Assembly (NCBI RefSeq): GCF_018918265.1
Contig: NZ_JAHLQC010000004.1
Location: 183,624 to 247,623 of the forward strand
Length of the DNA stretch: 64,000 bases
Reading direction: 5' to 3'
Source of the DNA: Falcatimonas sp. MSJ-15
GTDB taxonomy: Bacteria; Bacillota; Clostridia; Lachnospirales; Lachnospiraceae
The notes under the pieces were generated by a model, which was not told the DNA's origin, made no database searches, and saw only the letters and a list, made by a program, of their open reading frames with translations. How positions within the stretch are numbered: position 1 is the stretch's first letter; each line of letters begins with the position of its first letter. The position numbers and the translations under genes are program-made. Shown here in pieces: positions 55,113 to 63,876 of this stretch.

Positions 55113-55883
55113 TTATTTACTTACTTTTTTGAGTTCATCAAATACTACATCATTAAGAACTTTAATATATGTTCCTTTCATTCCTGATGATCTTGATTCA
55201 ATAACTCCAGCACTTTCGAACTTACGAAGTGCATTAACAATAACTGATCTTGTAATTCCTACTCTATCTGCAATCTTGCTTGCTACAAGAATTCCTTCAT
55301 TACCATCAAGTTCCTCAAAGATATGAGTAATTGCTTCTAATTCTGAGAATGATAATGTACTGATTGCAGAACGTACAATATGAACTTTTCTTGATTCTTC
55401 TGCACTTTCTTCTTTTACAGATCTCATCATCTCAAGACCAACAACTGCTGTACCATATTCGCTAAGAATAATATCATCTATCTCATACTGACTGTCACAT
55501 TTGTAGATAAATAATGTTCCAAGTCTTTCTCCGGCAATATCAATAGGAGTGATAATTGCCTGATACTTTCTAATGTCTTCTTCTTCAAATCCTAAAGTTG
55601 CTAAATTAACATTTTCTTTTGTAGATAATACACCTAATAGTCTTTCATTGAGCATATGGTCTATATATCCGCCTACTTCATCATCAATAAGTTCTTTGAT
55701 CTCTTCAACACCTTCACGAATGCTTACGCCAAGTACTTTTCCTTTCTTACTAATGACAAGAATGTTTGATTCCAAAATATCACTCAAAACTTCACAGATA
55801 TCATTAAATACCACTTTGTGGGAATTGTTATTGTGTAATAATTTGTTGATTTTCCTAGTTTTATCCAATAACTGAACGCTCAT
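55113..55883 (-). CDS. codY: GTP- and branched-chain-amino-acid-sensing transcription regulator CodY
   Basis: Global nutrient regulator, in many Firmicutes also of motility genes. The N-terminal GAF-type domain (IFIYKCDSQYEIDDIILSE) precedes a winged helix-turn-helix (ASKIADRVGITRSVIVNALR, KFESAGVIESRSSGMKGTYI). I start at the ATG at 55883 (MSVQLLDKTRKIN) because GGAGG lies 6 bases upstream. Length 256, close to the family norm of ~259. It has its own terminator before the fla/che cluster. Confidence 0.96.
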   Translation of the reverse strand: MSVQLLDKTRKINKLLHNNNSHKVVFNDICEVLSDILESNILVISKKGKVLGVSIREGVEEIKELIDDEVGGYIDHMLNERLLGVLSTKENVNLATLGFEEEDIRKYQAIITPIDIAGERLGTLFIYKCDSQYEIDDIILSEYGTAVVGLEMMRSVKEESAEESRKVHIVRSAISTLSFSELEAITHIFEELDGNEGILVASKIADRVGITRSVIVNALRKFESAGVIESRSSGMKGTYIKVLNDVVFDELKKVSK

Positions 55884-55966
55884 TGTTTTCCTCCTTAATA
55901 TATCAAAAAAGGTTTTTTTATTCCTCTTATGAAATACTAACACACATCAAGGAATTATGCAATAGT

Positions 55967-55995
55967 TATATACATTTTTTCTTTTTTTTTCACAA
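55967..55995 (-). promoter_or_regulatory. Promoter candidate for codY
   Basis: TTGTGA (55990-55995), 17 bases, TATATA (55967-55972) on the minus strand, about 85 bases before codY. A second possible pair, TTGCAT and TAGTAT with 17 bases, lies about 30 bases nearer the gene. I cannot choose between them. Confidence 0.35.
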
Positions 55996-56061
55996 TTAAA
56001 ACACAATTGTACTTTTTTACTATATATTGTTTCTTTTGTACTAGTTTCTATGAAATAAGTA

Positions 56062-58146
56062 CTACTTTTTTTCTTCATTATCGGACTTATTACCTACATA
56101 ACCACACTTCTCATCAGCACACATTACTTTGTTGCCTTTTTCAACCATATAGCCTCCACATACAGGACATTTTTCTTTGTATGGTTTTTGCCATGACATA
56201 AAATCACAGTCCGGATAGCCTTCACATCCATAATATCTTCTTCCTTTTTTAGTCTTTCTTATGACTATATCTTTTTGACACTTTGGACATTTTACGCCTA
56301 TCTTCTCAAGATATGTCTTGGTATTGCGACACTCAGGGAATCCAGGACAGGCTAAAAACTTACCATGTGGTCCATATTTTATAACCATATTTCTTCCACA
56401 TTCTTCACAGACTACATCTGTAACTTCATCTTCGATATTAACTGTCTCAAGTTCTTTCTCTGCATTTTTAACGGCTTCGTCAAGGTCTGGATAGAAGTTG
56501 CTTACTATTGTCTTCCAATCAATTGTTCCTTCTTCGACTTTATCAAGAAGTGATTCCATATTGGCTGTGAAATTAACATCAACTATTGATGGAAATGCCT
56601 TCTTCATGATTGTATTGATAGCTTCACCAAGCTCTGTAACATATAATGACTTTTCTTCCTTGATTACATATCTTCTCTGTATAATCGTAGTTATTGTCGG
56701 TGCATAAGTACTTGGTCTTCCTATTCCAAGTTCTTCAAGCGTCTTTACAAGTGCAGCTTCTGTATAATGTGCAGGTGGCTGTGTAAAATGCTGTTTTTTA
56801 TCGAATTCACCCGGTATAAGCTCTGTATCCTTATCTATGCTCTTTACAAGTGCATTGTTCTGCTCTTTTTCTTCGTCTTCCTGTACATATACTGACATAA
56901 AGCCTTCAAAATCAAGTTTTGATGTTGATACTGTAAATCTATATCTGTCTGCTGCAATCTTAAGTGATGTTGTCTCATAGACTGCATTAGCCATTCTGCT
57001 TGCTGTAAATCTCTTCCAGATAAGCTGGTACAGTCTGAATAGATCTCTTGATAATGATTCTTTTACTTTAACTGGTGTTAATGTAATATCAGTAGGTCTT
57101 ATAGCTTCATGTGCATCCTGTATCTTCTTACTCTTAGACTTTGTCTGTTCTGTCTCTGATACATATTTTTCACCATATATGTTCGATACATACTCTCTTG
57201 CAGCTTTATCTGCTTCTTCTGCTACTCGTGTTGAATCTGTACGAAGATATGTTATAAGAGCTATTGTTCCCATTCCTTCAATATCTATACCTTCATATAG
57301 CTGTTGTGCAAGTCGCATTGTCTTTTGTGTTGAAAAATTAAGTGTCTTTGATGCTTCCTGCTGCAATGTACTTGTTGTAAATGGAAGTGGTGCTTTTTTT
57401 ATTCTCTCACCTTTTTTAATATCAGCAACTTTAAATTCTGACTTTTCAACAACTTCTAATATGTCATTCATCTCTTTTTCATTGTTTATTGCAATCTTGC
57501 CTTTTTCATCACCATAGAACTTTGCTATTACTGGTTTTTTCTCTCCTTTAGGTGTTATAGGTACATCAAGTGTCCAATACTCCTGTGGAATAAATGAATT
57601 AATCTCATCTTCTCTGTCACATATTATCCTAAGTGCAACAGACTGTACTCGTCCGGCACTTAATCCTCTTTTAACTTTACTCCATAGAACAGGGCTTATA
57701 CTATATCCTACCATTCTGTCAAGTACTCGTCTTGACTGTTGTGCATCAACAAGATTCATATCTATCTTTCTTGCCTGTTTGATAGATGCTTTAACAGCAT
57801 TCTTAGTAATCTCATTGAATGATATTCTGTGTATATCTTTATCTTCAAGTTTTAGTGCCTTTGACAAATGCCATGATATAGCTTCTCCTTCACGGTCAGG
57901 GTCAGTTGCGAGATATACTTTGTCTGCTTTCTTTACTTCTTTTCTCAACTTTGCAAGTATATCACCCTTTCCCCTTATAGTTATATACTTTGGTTCAAAG
58001 TTGTTCTCAAAATCTATTCCCATCTGACTCTTTGGCAAATCTCTTACATGTCCATTCGATGCTAACACTTCATAATTGGAGCCTAAAAACTTTTTAATTG
58101 TCTTCACCTTCGCAGGTGATTCCACTATTACTAGATAATGTGGCAT
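56062..58146 (-). CDS. topA: DNA topoisomerase I
   Basis: Type IA topoisomerase that relaxes negative supercoils. MPHYLVIVESPAKVKTIKKF opens the TOPRIM domain; ATDPDREGEAISWHL, RRVLDRMVGYSISP, LITYLRTDSTRVA with the active Tyr, and IGRPSTYAPTI follow. Three C-terminal zinc ribbons are seen (CEECGRN...CPGFPEC, CPKCQKD...CEGYPDC, CPVCGGY...CADEKC). I start at the ATG at 58146 because GGGAGG lies 7 bases upstream. Length 694. Confidence 0.98.
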   Translation of the reverse strand: MPHYLVIVESPAKVKTIKKFLGSNYEVLASNGHVRDLPKSQMGIDFENNFEPKYITIRGKGDILAKLRKEVKKADKVYLATDPDREGEAISWHLSKALKLEDKDIHRISFNEITKNAVKASIKQARKIDMNLVDAQQSRRVLDRMVGYSISPVLWSKVKRGLSAGRVQSVALRIICDREDEINSFIPQEYWTLDVPITPKGEKKPVIAKFYGDEKGKIAINNEKEMNDILEVVEKSEFKVADIKKGERIKKAPLPFTTSTLQQEASKTLNFSTQKTMRLAQQLYEGIDIEGMGTIALITYLRTDSTRVAEEADKAAREYVSNIYGEKYVSETEQTKSKSKKIQDAHEAIRPTDITLTPVKVKESLSRDLFRLYQLIWKRFTASRMANAVYETTSLKIAADRYRFTVSTSKLDFEGFMSVYVQEDEEKEQNNALVKSIDKDTELIPGEFDKKQHFTQPPAHYTEAALVKTLEELGIGRPSTYAPTITTIIQRRYVIKEEKSLYVTELGEAINTIMKKAFPSIVDVNFTANMESLLDKVEEGTIDWKTIVSNFYPDLDEAVKNAEKELETVNIEDEVTDVVCEECGRNMVIKYGPHGKFLACPGFPECRNTKTYLEKIGVKCPKCQKDIVIRKTKKGRRYYGCEGYPDCDFMSWQKPYKEKCPVCGGYMVEKGNKVMCADEKCGYVGNKSDNEEKK

Positions 58147-58174
58147 ACTCAATCCTCCCAAATCTGTTTCAATT

Positions 58175-59275
58175 TCAAATCTTAATATAATAATTATTTG
58201 ATACTTTTCTTACAAGACCCATTACTTCAAGTTCTAAAAGTATTGCTGATACTTCCTTGGCTTTAAGTCCTACATCTTCAATTATATTCTCAATATTCTT
58301 TGTTTCTGAATAATCTAAATCAGAATACACCATTTTTTTATGGCTTTCAAGAGGAATATTATTTTTTTTGTTTTTATCTGCTTCACTTACCGGCTTATAA
58401 CCCCCGTCTAATCCCAGTTCTTCTATAAGTTCTTCAATAGATGTGACAAGCCCTGCTCCACTTTTTACAAGTTTTAGACATCCATAACTTAGTGGATCTG
58501 TCATACGCCCCGGAACTGCATATACGTCTTTTCCTTGTTCAAGTGCCTGATCTACAGTTATAAGTGAACCGCTTTTCTTTCTCGCTTCAACTACTATCAC
58601 TGCATCAGATATGCCACTTATTATACGATTTCTCATAGGAAAGTTGCCTTTTATCGGTCGCACACCCGGTGCATATTCTGATATAATTCCGCCATGATTG
58701 ATGAGTTCTTCATACAATTCTATATTCTCTGTCGGATAACATATATCAGGCCCACATCCAAATACTGCAAATGTATCTGTCTGCCCTTTTAATGCACCTA
58801 TATGGCTGAATGTATCTATTCCTCTTGCAAAGCCGCTTATAACCTGTCCGCCTGCATCAGAAACTGCTTTTCCTATAGTCTTTGCCATATATATTCCATA
58901 ATCTGTACAATTTCTCGCACCAACTATTGCTATGCTTTTTCTGGTATTGTCGATTATTTTTCCTTTACAGTATATGCCAAAGGGATGGTCATATACCTGC
59001 TTTAATTTTTCTGGATATTCTTTTTCTTCTATATTAATGAAGCTGATTCCCAAATCTTTCATATTTTCGAATGACTTCTCCAATTTCTTAATATCTTTGC
59101 TCAAAATAATATTGGTCACATCATTCTCTGTTATCCTGCTAACCTTTGATAATTCATTAATCTTTGCATTAAATATTGCTTCAACATTTTCAAAATATTC
59201 AAGCAGATTTCTCTGTTTTACAATTCCGATTCCACGAATATTGCAAAACCAGTACCATAATAATTCTCTAGTCAT
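58175..59275 (-). CDS. dprA: DNA-processing protein DprA (Smf)
   Basis: Binds incoming single-stranded DNA during transformation and loads RecA. The Rossmann-like core shows AIVGARNCTDYGIYMAK, VISGFARGIDTFSHIGAL and VVEARKKSGSLITVDQALEQ; a winged-helix DML1-type domain at the C-terminus ends VMGLVRKVSNNYYIK. Length 366. ATG at 59275 follows GAGGAC. It is between comM and topA, as in many Firmicutes. Confidence 0.96.
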   Translation of the reverse strand: MTRELLWYWFCNIRGIGIVKQRNLLEYFENVEAIFNAKINELSKVSRITENDVTNIILSKDIKKLEKSFENMKDLGISFINIEEKEYPEKLKQVYDHPFGIYCKGKIIDNTRKSIAIVGARNCTDYGIYMAKTIGKAVSDAGGQVISGFARGIDTFSHIGALKGQTDTFAVFGCGPDICYPTENIELYEELINHGGIISEYAPGVRPIKGNFPMRNRIISGISDAVIVVEARKKSGSLITVDQALEQGKDVYAVPGRMTDPLSYGCLKLVKSGAGLVTSIEELIEELGLDGGYKPVSEADKNKKNNIPLESHKKMVYSDLDYSETKNIENIIEDVGLKAKEVSAILLELEVMGLVRKVSNNYYIKI

Positions 59276-59289
59276 AATCGTCCTCTCAT

Positions 59290-60825
59290 CTATCTAATCT
59301 TATTATTTTCTACAGGTCTGTAACATGCTGCTTCGCTTATATGCTCTGTCTTAATAATCTCGCTTTCATCAAGATCTGCAATTGTCCTTGCTACTCTTAT
59401 TATCTTGTAATATGCTCTCGCACTAAGGTTTAGTTTTTCAAAAATATTATCAAGAAACTCTTCTGTTTCTTTTTCCATCTTACAGTATTTTTTAATATCT
59501 TTTGAACTTATCTGGGAATTAAAGCTATATGATGTGTTTGTATACCGCTGCTTTTGAATTGCTACAGCTTTCTCGACTCTTTTTCTTATATCTTCTGATG
59601 TCTCTTCTTCTGATGAATTATGTCTAAGATCTGTTACTTCTATCTTCGGTGCTTCGACACAGATATCTATTCTGTCCATTATAGGTCCGCTTATTCTATT
59701 ATAATAGCGTTCTATCTCATTCGGTGTGCAATGACATTTTACTCTGTCAGGATAATATCCGCATCTGCATGGATTCATCGCTGCAACAAGCATTATATCT
59801 GCAGGAAATACATAATTACCATTGACTCTTGATATTAATATTGTTCTGTCTTCAAGCGGCTGTCTTAGTGTCTCTATTGTAACCGGTTTGAATTCTGCAA
59901 ATTCATCAAGAAAAAGCACTCCTTTATGTGCAAGACTTATCTCACCCGGTTTAGGATTAATTCCACCTCCAGACATCGCAGTTGGCGAAGTTGTATGATG
60001 TGGTGCTCTGAATGGCCGCTGTGTTATAAGTCCATCAATCGATTCACCAACAGCACTATATATACTTGTAATCTCTAAGCTTTCACTAAGCGTAAGTTTT
60101 GGAAGTATTGTCGGAATTCTTCTTGACACCATAGTCTTTCCTGAACCAGGTGGTCCGATTATAAGAAGATTATGCATTCCTGTTGCTGCTATCTCTGCTG
60201 CTCTTTTTACTCCAGCCTGACCTATTATGTCTGAAAAATCACCATTGCCAAAATAATCTCTTATACCATCTTCAAACAATCTGTCTGTATTAATAAGTTC
60301 CGGTTCTTCAAGTAATGGATTATTAAGTACTTCTACTAACATCTTAAGACTGTCCACACCTATTACACGAACTCCTTCAACAACAGCTCCCTCATTTGCA
60401 TTTTGCTTTGGAACAAAGCATTTTATTATACCACTTTCCTGTGCCTTTACTGTAACTGGTAATACTCCTTTTACCGGTCTTATCTCGCCATTAAGACTTA
60501 ATTCACCTAAAAAAAGTGTATCCTTAAGACTTTCTTTTGGCACTATTCCGATTGCACCAAGAAGTGCCACTGCTATTGACAGATCGTACCCTCCTCCTTC
60601 TTTTCTCACATCTGCCGGTGATATATTAATTGTAATTCTCGATGGTGGAATTACATATCCTGAATTACGGATAGCAGTTCTCACTCTCTCTTTTGCCTCT
60701 CTAACGCCACTTCCAAGACATCCTACCATATCAAATGATGGCAGACCTGTGCTTATGTCAGCTTCTACGTTAATAATCATTGCTTCAACGCCATGTAAAA
60801 CGCTGCTAAATACACTGCATAACAT
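59290..60825 (-). CDS. ComM/YifB-family Mg-chelatase-like ATPase
   Basis: AAA+ family protein; ComM in other bacteria is a branch-migration helicase that aids integration of transforming DNA. The N-terminal ChlI-type domain (MIINVEADISTGLPSFDMVG) precedes Walker A LLIIGPPGSGKTMVSRRIPT, Walker B VLFLDEFAEF and the sensor-2 region with a CxxC zinc site (AAMNPCRCGYYPDRVKCHC). Length 511. ATG at 60825 follows AGGAG by 9 bases. It is next to dprA, which fits a transformation or recombination role. Confidence 0.93.
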   Translation of the reverse strand: MLCSVFSSVLHGVEAMIINVEADISTGLPSFDMVGCLGSGVREAKERVRTAIRNSGYVIPPSRITINISPADVRKEGGGYDLSIAVALLGAIGIVPKESLKDTLFLGELSLNGEIRPVKGVLPVTVKAQESGIIKCFVPKQNANEGAVVEGVRVIGVDSLKMLVEVLNNPLLEEPELINTDRLFEDGIRDYFGNGDFSDIIGQAGVKRAAEIAATGMHNLLIIGPPGSGKTMVSRRIPTILPKLTLSESLEITSIYSAVGESIDGLITQRPFRAPHHTTSPTAMSGGGINPKPGEISLAHKGVLFLDEFAEFKPVTIETLRQPLEDRTILISRVNGNYVFPADIMLVAAMNPCRCGYYPDRVKCHCTPNEIERYYNRISGPIMDRIDICVEAPKIEVTDLRHNSSEEETSEDIRKRVEKAVAIQKQRYTNTSYSFNSQISSKDIKKYCKMEKETEEFLDNIFEKLNLSARAYYKIIRVARTIADLDESEIIKTEHISEAACYRPVENNKIR

Positions 60826-60940
60826 TATTTTTTTCTCCTGTTCTTTTGTTTTTTATTTTTTTGGAATATTTTTGATCCTTAGATAATGTTGAAATATTTT
60901 AGAAAACAGTTTTGGTATAATATTTATGACATACTGTTAA

Positions 60941-60993
60941 TTGTGAACTACCCATCATCTGAAGGTATGGGTTTTATACTCTGGCTTATAAAA
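60941..60993. repeat. Solo IS200/IS605-like end hairpin, copy B
   Basis: TTGTGAACTACCCATCA...ATGGGTTTTA...GGCTTATAAAA, matching copy A at 4907-4960 apart from one 1-nt gap and a few changes. It lies just downstream of the comM promoter, so it would form the 5' end of the comM-dprA-topA transcript. Confidence 0.6.
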
Positions 60994-61004
60994 ATACCTT
61001 TGCT

Positions 61005-61033
61005 ATTCTATCATACCACTTCATTCTTAACAA
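61005..61033 (-). promoter_or_regulatory. Sigma-A-like promoter for comM-dprA-topA
   Basis: TTGTTA (61028-61033), 17 bases, TAGAAT (61005-61010) on the minus strand. Predicted transcription begins near 60998, at the edge of repeat copy B and about 170 bases before comM. Confidence 0.5.
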
Positions 61034-61128
61034 GTATAATTTTACAACTTAGAATAATCATATCTTTTTATCTTACATAATACATATTTTCACAGGTTAA
61101 AAACTCTTTTTTGTGACTTAAAGACAAC

Positions 61129-61164
61129 TTAGGAAATTCTATAATCTATAATAGAACTTCCTAA
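61129..61164 (-). terminator. Probable terminator after pilT
   Basis: TTAGGAAATTCTAT pairs with ATAGAACTTCCTAA (14 bp, one G-U on the transcript) around an 8-nt loop, 31 bases after the pilT stop. The following U-content is modest. Confidence 0.6.
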
Positions 61165-61194
61165 ATCATCCAATTATCTGTCAGGTCTTATCTT

Positions 61195-62274
61195 TTATTT
61201 TTTATATTTTTGTTCAAGTAACTCGATTGTCTTCTCCATAAGCTGTGGATCTTTTGCAAAATTAATGGCACTGTCTTTGGTTATCTCTCCTCTTGCATAT
61301 AAGAGAAGTATTGAATCATCCATTCTTCTCATTCCTGATTTTTTACCATTTTTTATCACATCTTCTATCTTCTCTGACTGGTTAGTCTTAATGAGCGTCT
61401 TTATCTCTTTGTTAGCAAACATCATCTCAAATACTGGTATTCTCTTTGTCTTATCTTTAGATGGAATAAGCTGCTGTGATACTATTGCTCTTATTACTGC
61501 TGCAAACTGTACTCGCACCTGCTGCTGCTGATTAGTTGGAAACACTTCTATTATTCTCTCAATTGTATCTACTGCTCCAATTGTATATAATGTTGAGAAT
61601 ACAAGATGTCCACTCTCTGCTGCTGTTATCGCAAGAAGAATTGTCTCCGGATCTTTTAATTCTCCAACGAATAGTACATCTGGATCTTCCCTTAATGCCG
61701 CTGTAAGTGCTTCGCTATAAGAGCTTGCATCCATACCAATCTCTCTTTGATTAACCATTGAACACTTATGTGTATGAAGATATTCAATAGGATCTTCAAT
61801 TGTAATAACATGAAGATTACGATTTTCATTAACCATATCTATTATTGATGCAAGAGTTGTCGATTTACCACCACCGGCAGGTCCGGTAATAAGAATGAGT
61901 CCTCTGTTTTTCTTATATAACTCTATGGCCTCATTAGGAAGTCCAAGTGATGCCGGCTGTGGAATGTCACTTCCAACAACTCGAAGTGCGGCTGCAATAG
62001 AACCTCTTTGCTTAAATACACTTACTCTATATCTTCCTAGTGACGGAATTGCAAAAGAAAAATCAACCTGTCCTTTTTCTTCAAGCTGTTCCTGCTGTTT
62101 TTTATTCATAAATTCGCTTATTATCTTTGATGTGTCTTCTGGTAAAAGACAGGGATAACTCATATTGACAAGCGACCCATTTATTCTCATCTTTGGTGGT
62201 ATTCCTACTGTAATATGTACATCTGATGCATTCTGTTCTTTTGCTGTTCTAAGTAATTCTTCTATTGTTACCAT
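61195..62274 (-). CDS. pilT: PilT-like twitching/retraction ATPase with altered motifs
   Basis: Secretion-type hexameric ATPase of the PilT family. An N-terminal domain (MVTIEELLRTAKEQNASDVH) precedes Walker A GPAGGGKST (131-139), the Asp box ITIEDPIEY with Glu160, Walker B VGELKDPETI (203-212) and a His box reading GHLVFSTLYT. In typical PilT the Walker A is GPTGSGKST and the His box ends LHT; here Tyr230 replaces that His. Length 359 is normal. ATG at 62274 follows GGGGG by about 5 bases. No other pilus gene is in the window. Confidence 0.88.
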   Translation of the reverse strand: MVTIEELLRTAKEQNASDVHITVGIPPKMRINGSLVNMSYPCLLPEDTSKIISEFMNKKQQEQLEEKGQVDFSFAIPSLGRYRVSVFKQRGSIAAALRVVGSDIPQPASLGLPNEAIELYKKNRGLILITGPAGGGKSTTLASIIDMVNENRNLHVITIEDPIEYLHTHKCSMVNQREIGMDASSYSEALTAALREDPDVLFVGELKDPETILLAITAAESGHLVFSTLYTIGAVDTIERIIEVFPTNQQQQVRVQFAAVIRAIVSQQLIPSKDKTKRIPVFEMMFANKEIKTLIKTNQSEKIEDVIKNGKKSGMRRMDDSILLLYARGEITKDSAINFAKDPQLMEKTIELLEQKYKK

Positions 62275-62460
62275 CTCAATCCCCCATTTTTGTTAATACT
62301 GTCAGTAATCATCCTATAGTTGCTATTATGCTTCGTGTTCTATTTTTTGAAATTCAATAAAAATACCTGCTTTTATTTCTAATTACCACTTTCATGTATA
62401 TCTAAACACGTCTTTATATTATATTATCGAATTTTTTATAAATAATCTAAACAAAATCAT

Positions 62461-62488
62461 TTACAAAAAATTATTGTTTGGGTATTAT
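62461..62488 (+). promoter_or_regulatory. Promoter candidate for the GH105 gene
   Basis: TTACAA (62461-62466), 16 bases, TATTAT (62483-62488) on the plus strand, 33 bases before the start codon; AAAGGAG then precedes the ATG by 8 bases. The 246-bp gap to pilT is divergent; no clear cre site or operator palindrome is visible. Confidence 0.4.
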
Positions 62489-62520
62489 TAATGTAGATTT
62501 TATTTAAAGGAGATTATAAT

Positions 62521-63648
62521 ATGGATACTATTGTTAGGTATATTGATGAACTTATGGAAAAAAGTACTCCAGACAGACCTATCTGGAATATTGAAAAAAT
62601 TCTCCAGGGCATCAAATCAAAATGGAATTATATCGATGGATGCATGATTAAAGCTATCCTTGAGATGTATTCAATTACAGGCGATAAGAAGTATTTTGAA
62701 TTTGCTGATAATTTTATTGATCACAAAGTAATGGAAGATGGTTCAATTGACGGATATTCTGTTGAGGAACTTAACATTGATAATGTTAATGCCGGCAAGA
62801 CTTTATTTGAATTATATGACCTTACAGGCAAAGAAAAATACAGAAAAGCTATTGATCTTGTATATAGCCAGATTGGTCAGATGCCAAGAACCAAAGAAGG
62901 TAACTTCTGGCACAAGAATATCTATCCTAATCAGGTATGGCTTGATGGTCTATATATGTGTCAGCCATTCTATATGGAATATGAGACACGTTTTAATAAT
63001 AAAAAGAATTATGATGATATCTTTAATCAATTCTTTAATGTAAACAGACTTATGAGAGATTCTGAGACAGGTCTATACTATCATGCTTATGATTCTTCAA
63101 GACAGATGTTCTGGTGTGATACAGTTACAGGACTTAGTCAGAACTTTTGGTTAAGAGCTCTTGGCTGGTATTCAATGGCTCTTCTTGATACACTTGATAA
63201 GTGTGATCCTTCTGTTGGTGAACCATACGAGAGACTTAAATCTATCTTCGTAGACCTTATGGATTCACTTTTAAAATATCAGGACGAAAGTGGTATGTGG
63301 TATCAGGTTGTTAACCTTGGTAATATGGAGAAGAACTATCTTGAGACAAGTGGAAGTTCAATCCTTGCATATGCTTTATTAAAAGGTGTTCGTCTTGGAT
63401 TCCTTCCTGAGAGTTATACAGAATATGGACTCAAAGCATTCAATGGTATATGTGACAAATATCTTACAACTGATGAAGATGGAAGTCTTCACCTTGATGG
63501 TATATGTCTTGTTGCCGGACTTGGTGGCAAGCAGATGCGTTCCGGAACATTTGACTATTATATGTCAGAGCCAGTCGTAAAAGATGATGCCAAAGGTGTT
63601 GGTCCATTCCTTCTTGCATATACAGAAGTCTTACGTTTAAAAAAATAA
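62521..63648 (+). CDS. GH105 unsaturated rhamnogalacturonyl hydrolase
   Basis: Cytoplasmic enzyme that removes the unsaturated galacturonyl residue from rhamnogalacturonan oligosaccharides left by lyases; YteR of Bacillus is the model. The (alpha/alpha)6 fold is evident from length 375 and from NIDNVNAGKT (Asp87), NIYPNQVWLDGLYM (Asp142, the likely catalytic residue), and LRALGWYSMAL. There is no signal peptide. It is the only plus-strand gene, divergent from pilT and bounded on the right by repeats and an ISL3-like element. No transporter or lyase gene adjoins it here. Confidence 0.9.
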   Translation: MDTIVRYIDELMEKSTPDRPIWNIEKILQGIKSKWNYIDGCMIKAILEMYSITGDKKYFEFADNFIDHKVMEDGSIDGYSVEELNIDNVNAGKTLFELYDLTGKEKYRKAIDLVYSQIGQMPRTKEGNFWHKNIYPNQVWLDGLYMCQPFYMEYETRFNNKKNYDDIFNQFFNVNRLMRDSETGLYYHAYDSSRQMFWCDTVTGLSQNFWLRALGWYSMALLDTLDKCDPSVGEPYERLKSIFVDLMDSLLKYQDESGMWYQVVNLGNMEKNYLETSGSSILAYALLKGVRLGFLPESYTEYGLKAFNGICDKYLTTDEDGSLHLDGICLVAGLGGKQMRSGTFDYYMSEPVVKDDAKGVGPFLLAYTEVLRLKK

Positions 63649-63649
63649 A

Positions 63650-63683
63650 ACATATATAGACTATTAACTAGTCATGTATATGT
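63650..63683 (+). terminator. Imperfect hairpin after the GH105 gene
   Basis: ACATATATAGACT and AGTCATGTATATGT pair imperfectly around a 7-nt loop, directly after the stop codon. No U-run follows, so it is a weak terminator at best. Confidence 0.4.
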
Positions 63684-63687
63684 CTAC

Positions 63688-63777
63688 ATAAAAGTTCTAT
63701 AGATAAAAGTTTTTTAGATAAAAGTTCTTTAGGTAAAAGTCTTTTACACAAAAGTTCTTTACATAAAAGTTTTTTAT
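63688..63777 (+). repeat. Six-copy 15-bp tandem repeat
   Basis: Units start at 63688, 63703, 63718, 63733, 63748 and 63763 with consensus ATAAAAGTTCTTTAG and a few changes each. The fourth unit, GTAAAAGTCTTTTAC, is a perfect palindrome around its central T. There are no spacers, so it is not CRISPR. Confidence 0.85.
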
Positions 63778-63818
63778 CAAGAGCAATATTAAAAAGGGTT
63801 GTCTAATCAAGCAAAAAT

Positions 63819-63868
63819 GCTACAATATATGATTTTTATTCAATAGTTGAATTTTCATATATTGTAGC
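63819..63868. repeat. Long inverted repeat next to the ISL3-like end
   Basis: GCTACAATATATGA (63819-63832) and TCATATATTGTAGC (63855-63868) pair perfectly over 14 bp; ATTCAA/TTGAAT continue the stem inside. It ends 8 bases before the IS terminus. Confidence 0.65.
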
Positions 63869-63876
63869 GATTTTTC

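Larger units (their letters stand above)
60826..61194 (-). other. Non-coding region between pilT and comM
   Basis: About 370 bases with no credible gene. It holds the pilT terminator (61129-61164), a sigma-A-like promoter for comM (61005-61033) and repeat copy B (60941-60993). Confidence 0.7.

Noticed and set aside
60886..61080. 64-codon open frame on the plus strand in the pilT-comM gap
   Set aside because: It crosses repeat copy B and the comM promoter, has no ribosome binding site, and copy A shows no equivalent frame.
63688..63777. CRISPR array
   Set aside because: The 15-bp units are directly abutting with no spacers, and no cas genes are near.
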